A stretch of DNA of 64,000 nucleotides from JBCCXL01 sp039191605 (GTDB lineage Bacteria > Acidobacteriota > Thermoanaerobaculia > Multivoradales > JAHZIX01), in contig JBCCXL010000002.1 in NCBI GenBank assembly GCA_039191605.1, positions 186,001 through 250,000 of the forward strand, read 5' to 3'. The notes beneath the pieces were generated by a model. It saw nothing but the letters and a program-made list of their open reading frames with translations, was not told the DNA's origin and did no database searches. Positions 53,801 to 60,764 of the stretch are shown here, piece after piece (positions within the stretch are counted from its first letter, which is position 1; each line of letters begins with the position of its first letter). Both the position numbers and the translations under genes were made by a program.

Positions 53801-53995
53801 ATGGTCGCTCCTTTCTTCCTGCCGGAGGTCTTTGGCACCATCGAAGGCCGCGCCGCCACCTGGGCTCCGGTGGGCCTGGTGATCCTCGGCGGCCTCACCA
53901 CCTCTACCTTTCTCACCCTGATGATCATCCCCACGGTGTATTCACTGGTCGATGACCTCAGCCGCTTCGGCCGCCGCGTGCTGCGCGCCGCCTGA
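50828..53995 (+). CDS. RND efflux permease 1
   Basis: Proton-driven tripartite efflux pump (1055 aa, AcrB superfamily). It has 12 helices with two large periplasmic loops: LVVLGIVSLNRLPLEFLPAF at the start, and AIPVSVVATFVLLYLL leading into TM4, which contains LGMLVDNSIVVIESIF. TM10 reads LVGLVVNNAIVLLDHINRLR. Thus the AcrB Asp407-Asp408 pair is Asp-Asn and Lys940 is Asn, a variant shared with the second permease. The ATG at 50828 is preferred over GTG 50822. It is the first of three clustered pump genes; no TolC-type outer-membrane gene is in the window. Confidence 0.93.
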   Translation: MQSTDLNLSPESPQPLPYRGPALIRFAVERRVTMAMAVLGLVVLGIVSLNRLPLEFLPAFYSSSITVTVPYPSSSPREIEREILRPLEDAFGTLQGLDTLTTSASADSGRARLSFIDGTDMDFAAVEVRDRLDRARTRLPADVENISLRRFQSTDIPVLRFQITAPWPAERLHRYSDEILQRRLERLEGVAQVSISGLRTPQVQIRIDPQRLEAHGQDLRVVAATLRNNHLNLPGGEIRENSRLWQVRSVGELRTLDEIRTLPLDGSGLRLRDIADVEYAFSEQESFNFLNGREALTVSINKTSTANLLEVVDRVKAELDLLRQEPAAEGLQLHIYSDSSLDVRKGLGQLRDAGLLGGVLAILAVFFFLRRLRTTLLVAIAIPVSVVATFVLLYLLREAGAVTTTLNIVSLTGLMLALGMLVDNSIVVIESIFRHRNEHGVEARRAAVEGTAEVALPITASTATTVCVFLPLIFLAEGGGRFARFMNDIGVTIIIVSVAAWLISLTVVPMTAALLLSNRGTSPAKALGPLGDLYVASLRLTLRFRLVFVVLMVVLLAWSWNLFSGIDRTFSSRSAERSVTVFVDTPRQYTVEQTRALHEEVYELLDSRRQELDIADISNSYSRTGGRSRGGWQRTRRFEIYLVDEEEGQLTTFEARDRIRELLPVKAGVNLRIAQSAGLGGGGGGIEVELSSDDAAVLQLLASRVVDALAQIPGVRDVDTSLESGAEEIRVSAQRERSLQSGLSTQDVANTVSRALSSRPVGRIQTADREVDMMLQYEDESRRTLDQLQRMAVPIGAGRSVPLGSVADFTLEPGPESIEREDRRPQIEITANISDPSASFAALRAAGQVMGSLPLPPGTEWSFGRWARRAQQDAGESNFALLFAVVIIYMLMAALFESFLQPLVIMFAIPFSVIGVGLVMKLAGQPRDNMTDLGLVILVGLVVNNAIVLLDHINRLRRQGLSRTDAILLGGRHRLRPILMTAVTTIFGLLPMVAPFFLPEVFGTIEGRAATWAPVGLVILGGLTTSTFLTLMIIPTVYSLVDDLSRFGRRVLRAA

Positions 53996-54078
53996 GCGGC
54001 GCTGGCGACACGCCGTCCTCCATGATGCCTTCCCTGATGCACTCTCTGATGCTGCGCTGTCGATCCCGGAGACCTCCT

Positions 54079-55911
54079 ATGGTTCACCTTCCGCCCTCTG
54101 ACCCCGCCGTCCAACCTTCCCGTTCGCGGAGACGGCGCACCACCGTCCCTCGGCTCGGGATGCTGGCGATGCTCGCCCTCGCCCTCGCCGCCGGCGGCGC
54201 CTGCGGCGGCGGCGACGAGGGCCAAAGCGGCGAGCCGGGGGCGAACGCCGGTCGCCGCGGCGGCCCATCAGCCAACGCCGGCGGCGGCTTCGGCGCTGCC
54301 CGGGGCGGACCGCCGGCCTCCGCGGCGGTACCGGTGGAGGTGGTCACCGTGCAGCAGCAGGAGCTCTCCGCCTACCTCGAAACCACCGGGGTTCTGGAAG
54401 CCGAGGTGGCGGTGGACCTGGTCGCCCGCACCTCTGGGCCGATCACCACCATCCGCACCGAGGAGACCCGCTCGGTGCGCCAGGGACAGCTCCTCGCCAC
54501 CATCGACGAGCGAGAGCTGCGGGCTCGTTTCGAAATCGCCCGGGTGGCCCAGAGCGAGGCGGACCGCGGCTACCAGCGCTCTCAGGAGCTGCACGACGCG
54601 GGGCTGATCTCCCAGGAGGATCTGGAGCTGGCCCGCAATCGCTCCGAATCCGCCGCCGCCGAGCTGCGGGGGGCGGAGCTGGCCCTGGACTACTCCCGGG
54701 TCGAAGCCCCCTTCGACGGCGTGGTGGTGACCCGCTACATCAAGCCGGCTCAAACCGTCTCCCCCGGCGAAGCTCTCTTCCACATCGTGGATCTCGATCC
54801 GCTGCTCTGCTCGGTGCAGATCCCCGAAGGGCGCCTGCCGGACCTGCGGGTCGGCCAGGGGGCCTACCTCACCGTCGAGGCCTGGGGCGAGGAGCGCTTC
54901 CCCGCCGAGGTGCTGCGCATCTCCCCGGTGGTCGACGCCGCCACCGGCACGGTGAAGGTCACGCTGGCGGTGGAGCGCCGGGGCCAGCTGGCTCCGGGAA
55001 TGTTCGCCGCCGTCTTCCTGGAGCTCGAGACCCGATCCGACGCCCTGGTGGTGCCCCGGGAGGCGCTGACCCTGGAGAGCCTCGGCGACACCCTCTACGT
55101 GGTGGAAGGGAAACAGGCTCGCCGCCGGGATGTAGAGATCGGAGTGCGTCAAGGGGACCTGCTGGAGATCGCCGCCGGGGTCGAGGTCGGCGAGGCGGTG
55201 GTCGTCGTGGGCCAGGACGGGCTCGCCGAGGGTACCCCCGTGGAGGTGCTGGTGCGGGACGGCGAGAGCATCGCCGCGGCTTCGCCGGCTCCCTCCCGGG
55301 GTTGGCAGGGCCGGGGCGATCAAGGGCGGCCGCAGGGCGGCCCGCAGGGGCAGGTTCGTCAGCCAAGGCAGGCTGGTCCGCCAGGGCAGGCTGGTCCGCC
55401 AGGGCAGGTCCGACAGCCTAGGCAAGCCGGAACAGAGCCGGGACGGCAGGAGTCGTCGGCAGGGCGGAATTCTCCCAGCGGTGGTCCGCCGGTCGCCAGC
55501 GCCTCCGAGGGAGATCCCGCCGAAGGGGCCGCAGCGCGAGGAGCCTCAGGCCCCGCCGAGGCCCAGCGTGGCGGTGAAGCCCGAGGCCCGGGGCGCAGAG
55601 GCCCTGGAGCGAGACCCGGCGCAGGTCCCCGCGGAGGTTCCGGCAGAGGGCCCGGGGCGGGACTAGGAGGCCCTCCGGGGGCTGGATTCCCTGAAGCTGG
55701 GGGCCCAGATCCCGCGGCCCGGCTCGAGGCGATGCGCCAGCGGCTCGCCGCCCAGGGCCTGTCGCCGGCGGAAATCCAGCAGCGGCTGGAGGCGATGACC
55801 CGCCAGCGGCTGGAGGATCGAGGCCTTTCGGAGGAGCAGATCGAGCGCCGCCTAGAGGCCCTCCGCAGGCAGCTCAGCGGTAACTCCGCCGACGGGGCGT
55901 CGCGACCTTGA
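54079..55911 (+). CDS. RND periplasmic adaptor with collagen-like tail and C-terminal helical repeats
   Basis: 610-aa membrane-fusion protein. The N-terminus has a hydrophobic segment ending in GGACGGG (possible lipid attachment). The adaptor core runs to about residue 400: VPVEVVTVQQQELSAYLETT, lipoyl half-motif VRQGQLLATIDERELRARFE, a helical hairpin, SRVEAPFDGVVVTRYIKPAQ and GQDGLAEGTPVEVLV. About 150 residues rich in Pro, Gly, Gln and Arg follow (PPGQAGPPGQV repeats), then a helical tail with repeated RLEAM-type units. Ordinary adaptors stop near 400. The ATG is at 54079. The stop overlaps the second permease start by 3 bp. Confidence 0.9.
   Translation: MVHLPPSDPAVQPSRSRRRRTTVPRLGMLAMLALALAAGGACGGGDEGQSGEPGANAGRRGGPSANAGGGFGAARGGPPASAAVPVEVVTVQQQELSAYLETTGVLEAEVAVDLVARTSGPITTIRTEETRSVRQGQLLATIDERELRARFEIARVAQSEADRGYQRSQELHDAGLISQEDLELARNRSESAAAELRGAELALDYSRVEAPFDGVVVTRYIKPAQTVSPGEALFHIVDLDPLLCSVQIPEGRLPDLRVGQGAYLTVEAWGEERFPAEVLRISPVVDAATGTVKVTLAVERRGQLAPGMFAAVFLELETRSDALVVPREALTLESLGDTLYVVEGKQARRRDVEIGVRQGDLLEIAAGVEVGEAVVVVGQDGLAEGTPVEVLVRDGESIAAASPAPSRGWQGRGDQGRPQGGPQGQVRQPRQAGPPGQAGPPGQVRQPRQAGTEPGRQESSAGRNSPSGGPPVASASEGDPAEGAAARGASGPAEAQRGGEARGPGRRGPGARPGAGPRGGSGRGPGAGLGGPPGAGFPEAGGPDPAARLEAMRQRLAAQGLSPAEIQQRLEAMTRQRLEDRGLSEEQIERRLEALRRQLSGNSADGASRP
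55363..55430. repeat. 18-bp tandem repeat in the adaptor gene
   Basis: Units of ccagggcaggctggtccg in two to three near-identical copies with degenerate flanks, encoding the PGQAGP-type tail. Confidence 0.8.
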
Positions 55912-58900
55912 AACTGATCGACACCGCCACCCGGAGACCGGTTTCCGTCTTCATCTTCTCCGTCGCCGCGGTGGTCTTCGGCCTCGTCGCCTACAGCGAG
56001 CTGGCCACCGACCTACTGCCGGACATCACCTACCCCTCCCTCACCGTCCAGACGGATTACGAGGGCGCCGCCCCCATCGAGGTGGAGAGCCTGGTGACTC
56101 GGCCGGTGGAGAACGCCGTCGGCGTGGTCAACGGCGTGCAGCGGGTGAGCTCCTCCTCGCGGGCGGACGTCTCGGAGGTGACTCTGGAATTCACCTGGGG
56201 CACGGACATGGACCTCGCCTCCCTGGACGTGCGGGAGCGCCTGGACGTGCTGCGCCTGCCCCTCGATGCCCAGCGGCCGGTGCTGCTGCGCTACGACCCC
56301 GCCCTGGACCCGATTCTGCGCCTGGGGCTCAGCGGCGGCGGTGATCTGCTGCACCTGCGGGTGCTGGCGGAAGAAGAAGTGCAGCGGCGCCTGGAGCGCA
56401 TCGAAGGAGTCGCCGCGGCGGTGGTCAGCGGCGGCCTGGAAGAGGAGATCCAGGTGGAGGTGGACGAGGATCGGCTCTCCGCCCTCGGCCTGACGGTCAA
56501 CGCCGTCGCCAATCGACTCGCCCAGGAGAACGTCAACCTCACCGGCGGACGGCTCGAAGACGGTCGCACCGAGTATCTGGTGCGCACCGTCGGCGAGCTG
56601 CTGCGGGCGGAAGACCTGCAGCGGGTGATCGTCGGCGGTGCGGGCTCGACGGTGCGCCTGGAAGACGTCGCCGTGGTTCGTCGAGGCTTCAAGGAGCGCG
56701 AGATCATCACCCGCATCGACGGCCGAGAGAGCGTCGAGATCGCGGTGTACAAAGAGGGCGGCACCAATACGGTGGCGGTCTCCGAGGCGGTACAGCAGGC
56801 GATCCCGCAGGTCCAGGATCGCCTCGCCCAGCTGGAGCCGGACATCTCCCTGTCGGTGGTGACGGATCAGGCTCGCTACATCCGGCAAAGCGTGGAAGAG
56901 GTGCGCAACACCGCGGTCTACGGCGGCCTGCTGGCGATCCTGGTGCTCTTTCTCTTCCTGCGCTCGTGGAAGCCGACGCTGATCATCGGCGCCGCCATTC
57001 CGGTGTCGGTGGTGGCCTCCTTCTTCCTGATGTATCTCTCGGACGTGTCGCTGAACATCATCTCCCTCGGCGGCCTGACCCTGGGCATCGGCCTGCTGGT
57101 GGACAACGCCATCGTGGTGCTGGAGGCCATCCAGCGGCGGCGAGACGACGGATTAGCGGACGACGAAGCCGCCCGGGTGGGGGCTTCCGAAGTCGCCCGG
57201 GCGGTGGTCGCCAGCACCCTCACCACGCTGTGCGTCTTCGTCCCGGTGGTCTTCGTAGAAGGGGTCGCCGGCCAGCTCTTCGGCGATCAGGCCCTCACCG
57301 TCACCTTCTCCCTCACCATCTCCCTGGTGGTCGCTCTCACCCTGATCCCCATGCTCGCCGCCTTCGGCGGCAGCCGGCAGGAAGATCTCGAAGAGCGAGT
57401 CTCTTCGGCCCCCGAGAGCGATACGGAAAAAGCCAGCACTTCCACTCCCCTCCACCGTCGCGCTGGCCAGGCCGCGGAGCGCGGCGCCTTCTCCATCAGC
57501 GTCCTGCTGGTGCGAGTCCTTCGCGCCCCGCTGCGGCTGCTGGGGCGCCTGATCCAGGCGGTGACGACCCCTCCCGCCCAGCTCTTCGGCCTCCTCCTCG
57601 ATCCCCTCGCCAAGGCCTATGACCGCGCCCTGCGCGGGGTCCTCAAGGCTCCGGCCCTCACCGTGCTGGCAGCGATCCTGCTGCTCGCCGGCAGCCTCGT
57701 GCTGGCGGGAGACCTAGGTCAGGAATTGGTGCCGGAGATGGTGCAGGGAGAGCTCTTCGTCGACTTCGAGCTGCCGCCGGGATCGCGACTGGAGGTCACC
57801 GACCAGCGCCTGCGCAAGATCGAAGCTCAGGCCGCCGCCCTGCCGAACGTCACATCGGTCTACGCCCTGGTAGGCAGTTCCGCCGAACAGGGAGGCGTCG
57901 CCGGGGAGCGCCGGGAGCATATCGGCCAGGTCACCCTCACCGTCCTGCCCCCGGTGGATCGCGCCAAAGAAGAGAGCATCATCCAGGACCTGAGGCAGGA
58001 TCTCGACACCTGGAATGACCTCCAATACCGCTTCGGGCGGCCCTCCTATCTCTCTTTTCGCACTCCGGTGGAGGTGGAGATCCGCGGCTTCAACCTTCAG
58101 CTCCTGGAGAGCCTGGCGGACCAGCTCCTCGGCCGCCTGCGGCAGATCGAAGGGCTGGCGGATCTGCGCTCCTCCACCGAGGGCGGCAACCCGGAGCTAC
58201 AGATCGCCTTCGATCGCCTGCGCCTCTCGACCTACGGGCTCACCGTCGAGGACGTGGCCTCCACCGTGCGCGCCAAGATCCAGGGCTTGGTCGCCACCGA
58301 CATCCAGCGCCAGGACCGCACCGTGGATATCCGGGTGCGGGTATTGGAATCCGATCGCGACAGCGTCCAGGCCCTCTCCAGACTCACCATCCTGGAGCGC
58401 GCCGGGGCGTCGATCCCGCTCTCCGCCGTCGCCACCGTAACGGTGGTGGAAGGGCCGGCGGAGATCCGCCGCGCCGACGGCGACCGCACCGCCGTGATCA
58501 CCGCCAATCTCGCCGGCCGAGACCTGGCGACGGTGAGCGAAGAGATCCGTCAGGCCCTGGACGAGCTCCAGCTGCCGGCGGGCTTCGACGCCCGCATCGG
58601 CGGACAGCGCTCGGAGATGGCGACCTCCTTCGACAGCCTGCGCCTCGCCCTCTTCCTCGCCGTGTTCATGGTCTACCTGGTGATGGCGAGCCAATTCGAG
58701 AGCCTGCTCCATCCCCTGGTGATCCTGTTCAGCGTCCCCTTCTCCCTCATCGGCGTGCTGGTGACGCTGTGGGTCTTCCAGGTCTCAGTGTCGGTGGTGG
58801 TGCTCATCGGGGCGGTGCTCCTGGCCGGCATCGTGGTCAACAACGCCATCCTGCTGGTGGACACCACCAACCGACTGCGGCGAGAAGAAAGACTACCGAA

Positions 58901-59123
58901 ACTCGAGGCCCTACGGGCCGCCGGCCACCGGCGCCTGCGACCGATCCTGATGACTACCGCCACCACCCTCCTCGGCCTGCTGCCCATGGCCCTCGGCCTC
59001 GGCGAGGGCTCGGAGCTGCGCAGCCCCATGGCCCTCACCGTCATCGGCGGCCTCACCACCTCCACCTTCCTCACCCTGTTGGTGATCCCGGCGGTGTACA
59101 GCCTGCTGGATCGTGGGGATTGA
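55908..59123 (+). CDS. RND efflux permease 2
   Basis: 1071-aa AcrB-superfamily permease: PVSVFIFSVAAVVFGLVAYS and DLLPDITYPSLTVQTDYEGA at the N-terminus. TM4 motif LGIGLLVDNAIVVLEAIQRR and TM10 motif LAGIVVNNAILLVDTTNRLR show the same Asp-Asn / Asn-Asn relay as permease 1. Between the two halves is a longer cytoplasmic linker (about residues 490-555) with acidic and amphipathic segments. It starts at TTG 55908 inside the adaptor stop, so it is translationally coupled. Two distinct permeases sharing one adaptor recall MdtBC-type heteromeric pumps. Confidence 0.92.
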   Translation: MKLIDTATRRPVSVFIFSVAAVVFGLVAYSELATDLLPDITYPSLTVQTDYEGAAPIEVESLVTRPVENAVGVVNGVQRVSSSSRADVSEVTLEFTWGTDMDLASLDVRERLDVLRLPLDAQRPVLLRYDPALDPILRLGLSGGGDLLHLRVLAEEEVQRRLERIEGVAAAVVSGGLEEEIQVEVDEDRLSALGLTVNAVANRLAQENVNLTGGRLEDGRTEYLVRTVGELLRAEDLQRVIVGGAGSTVRLEDVAVVRRGFKEREIITRIDGRESVEIAVYKEGGTNTVAVSEAVQQAIPQVQDRLAQLEPDISLSVVTDQARYIRQSVEEVRNTAVYGGLLAILVLFLFLRSWKPTLIIGAAIPVSVVASFFLMYLSDVSLNIISLGGLTLGIGLLVDNAIVVLEAIQRRRDDGLADDEAARVGASEVARAVVASTLTTLCVFVPVVFVEGVAGQLFGDQALTVTFSLTISLVVALTLIPMLAAFGGSRQEDLEERVSSAPESDTEKASTSTPLHRRAGQAAERGAFSISVLLVRVLRAPLRLLGRLIQAVTTPPAQLFGLLLDPLAKAYDRALRGVLKAPALTVLAAILLLAGSLVLAGDLGQELVPEMVQGELFVDFELPPGSRLEVTDQRLRKIEAQAAALPNVTSVYALVGSSAEQGGVAGERREHIGQVTLTVLPPVDRAKEESIIQDLRQDLDTWNDLQYRFGRPSYLSFRTPVEVEIRGFNLQLLESLADQLLGRLRQIEGLADLRSSTEGGNPELQIAFDRLRLSTYGLTVEDVASTVRAKIQGLVATDIQRQDRTVDIRVRVLESDRDSVQALSRLTILERAGASIPLSAVATVTVVEGPAEIRRADGDRTAVITANLAGRDLATVSEEIRQALDELQLPAGFDARIGGQRSEMATSFDSLRLALFLAVFMVYLVMASQFESLLHPLVILFSVPFSLIGVLVTLWVFQVSVSVVVLIGAVLLAGIVVNNAILLVDTTNRLRREERLPKLEALRAAGHRRLRPILMTTATTLLGLLPMALGLGEGSELRSPMALTVIGGLTTSTFLTLLVIPAVYSLLDRGD

Positions 59124-59161
59124 GCGGCGCGCTGATGTCTAGACCCCATCGACTTCTGGGC

Positions 59162-59194
59162 TTCACAGGCCTTTGGGCCTTACGGGCTTGTGAA
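59162..59194. terminator. Hairpin between RND and MFS genes
   Basis: About 10-bp stem (ttcacaggcc / ggcttgtgaa, one G-U) with an internal loop, located between the convergent permease 2 and MFS genes. It may terminate both. Confidence 0.5.
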
Positions 59195-59195
59195 C

Positions 59196-60518
59196 CTAAT
59201 GAGCGTCCGGCATCTCTGACTCGAGGCGCCGCACTCTGGGATGCGTATATCCCGCCGCCGCGAGCAGCAGCAGCAGCACGCCAAGCAGGCTGAACAACAG
59301 GCCCATGCCCCTGCCTTCGCCAACCCCATAGATCCCCCCGAGCCAGGGCGCGAGCCATCCCTCGGCCATCAGCAGGGGCTCGAAGAGTCGATCCGCCAGA
59401 ACGCCCGCGAAGGGATAAGCCAGCGGCATCGCCGACAGGGCCACGAGCCGACGAACCGCGAACACCCGTCCTTGGCGATCGAGCGCTACCTTGCTCTGCC
59501 ACAGCACCTGGCTCGAAGCGTTCGCTACCGCCGCCGCAAACATGTAGATGAATGCCGCTCCAGCCAGCACCATGGGGCTGCGGAACGGACCGCCGACCAA
59601 GAGCACGACGCCCTGAATTCCCACAGCGGCAAAGATCGCGACGATCCGCTTGCGGTAGCCGCCGGTAACGGCCATCAACACCCCCCCCACCAGCAGGCCG
59701 AGACCAGCAACGAAAAGCGTCGTGCCCAGCACCCGTTCGTCATTATTCAGGGTGAGGATCAGCGGCGTGAGCAAGGCTTGCAGGACGCCGAGACAGAAAT
59801 TCGCTCCGGCGAAAACACCCAGCAGGCCGAGCAAACCGGGGCGTGACCGCAGGTATCGCCAGCCGTAGGTCGCCCGGCGCCAAAACCCTGGCTCCCCCCC
59901 GGAAGCTGGCGACCGATCCCCAGCGCCCCGCGAGCCTCTGGGAAATCTCACCCACCACAGCACCGCCACGGCGACCAAGAAGGTGAGCAAGTCGAGAATC
60001 ACCAGACCCCGCAGGCCCGCCGCGGCGAGCAGAAAGCCCCCCGCCAGCGGGGCCAACAGCAGGGCGACCGAATCTCCCGTCTGCAGCCAGCCGTTGGCCT
60101 GGCCCAAGCGCTCCTTGGGAACCAAGAGCGCTACAGAGGCCTGAAACGACAGGCCCTGGAGAGACGAGAACGCGGAGCTCAGCGCCAACAAGACGCAGAT
60201 CAAGGCGTAGGGAGCTTCCCACGTCATCAAGGCAAGAAGCACTCCGGCGGTGCACAGCCCGGACCCGAGATCCCCCCACAGCATGAGGCGCCGACGATCG
60301 AAACGATCGACCCACTCGCCGGCTAGCGGCAGGACGACGACCCGCGGCGCCAGGTAGGAAAAAGACAGCAGAGCGAACCAGGTCGCCGAGCCGGTGACCT
60401 GAAAGATCCAGACGCCAACACCAAAGGAGGTGAGCCCGGAACCGAGCTGGGAAACGGATTGGGAAACGACCAGCAGCCGGAGAGTCGATTCACCTCTCAA
60501 AGCGCTTCGACTCTCCAT
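59196..60518 (-). CDS. MFS transporter
   Basis: 440-aa major facilitator with about 12 helices. The N-terminal half has LLVVSQSVSQLGSGLTSFGV, and the loop 2-3 motif region contains AGEWVDRFDRRRLMLWGDLG (G-x-x-x-D-R/K-x-x-R-R). The overall pattern resembles the EntS/LmrP-like MFS_3 exporters. It probably exports a small molecule; the substrate is not deducible. The ATG at 60518 is divergent from the hydrolase gene. The C-terminus is short and polar. Confidence 0.88.
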   Translation of the reverse strand: MESRSALRGESTLRLLVVSQSVSQLGSGLTSFGVGVWIFQVTGSATWFALLSFSYLAPRVVVLPLAGEWVDRFDRRRLMLWGDLGSGLCTAGVLLALMTWEAPYALICVLLALSSAFSSLQGLSFQASVALLVPKERLGQANGWLQTGDSVALLLAPLAGGFLLAAAGLRGLVILDLLTFLVAVAVLWWVRFPRGSRGAGDRSPASGGEPGFWRRATYGWRYLRSRPGLLGLLGVFAGANFCLGVLQALLTPLILTLNNDERVLGTTLFVAGLGLLVGGVLMAVTGGYRKRIVAIFAAVGIQGVVLLVGGPFRSPMVLAGAAFIYMFAAAVANASSQVLWQSKVALDRQGRVFAVRRLVALSAMPLAYPFAGVLADRLFEPLLMAEGWLAPWLGGIYGVGEGRGMGLLFSLLGVLLLLLAAAGYTHPRVRRLESEMPDAH

Positions 60519-60633
60519 TGCTCAGCGCGTCTACCGCAGGTCTCAGGGCTTAGGTCGGGAGGCCTCAGGCCCCCTCGAAGTTCCCGCATTAGAGTGTTTT
60601 TTTGCTCCATCGTTACGGTACTTTCGCTGAAGC

Positions 60634-60662
60634 TTGACGGAATTCAAGCACCCTCATACGAT
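60634..60662 (+). promoter_or_regulatory. Promoter for the hydrolase gene
   Basis: TTGACG (60634-60639), 17-bp spacer, TACGAT (60657-60662), about 100 bp upstream of the ATG at 60765, in the 246-bp divergent gap 60519-60764. Confidence 0.6.
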
Positions 60663-60764
60663 GCTTGAGCAGGATCTACTAGCCGCTCCGATTTTCCGCT
60701 CGGAGCCTCCCATGTTTCCCTTGATTTTCGGTCCGCGACGATCCTATCGGTGCTTTCCGAGGGG

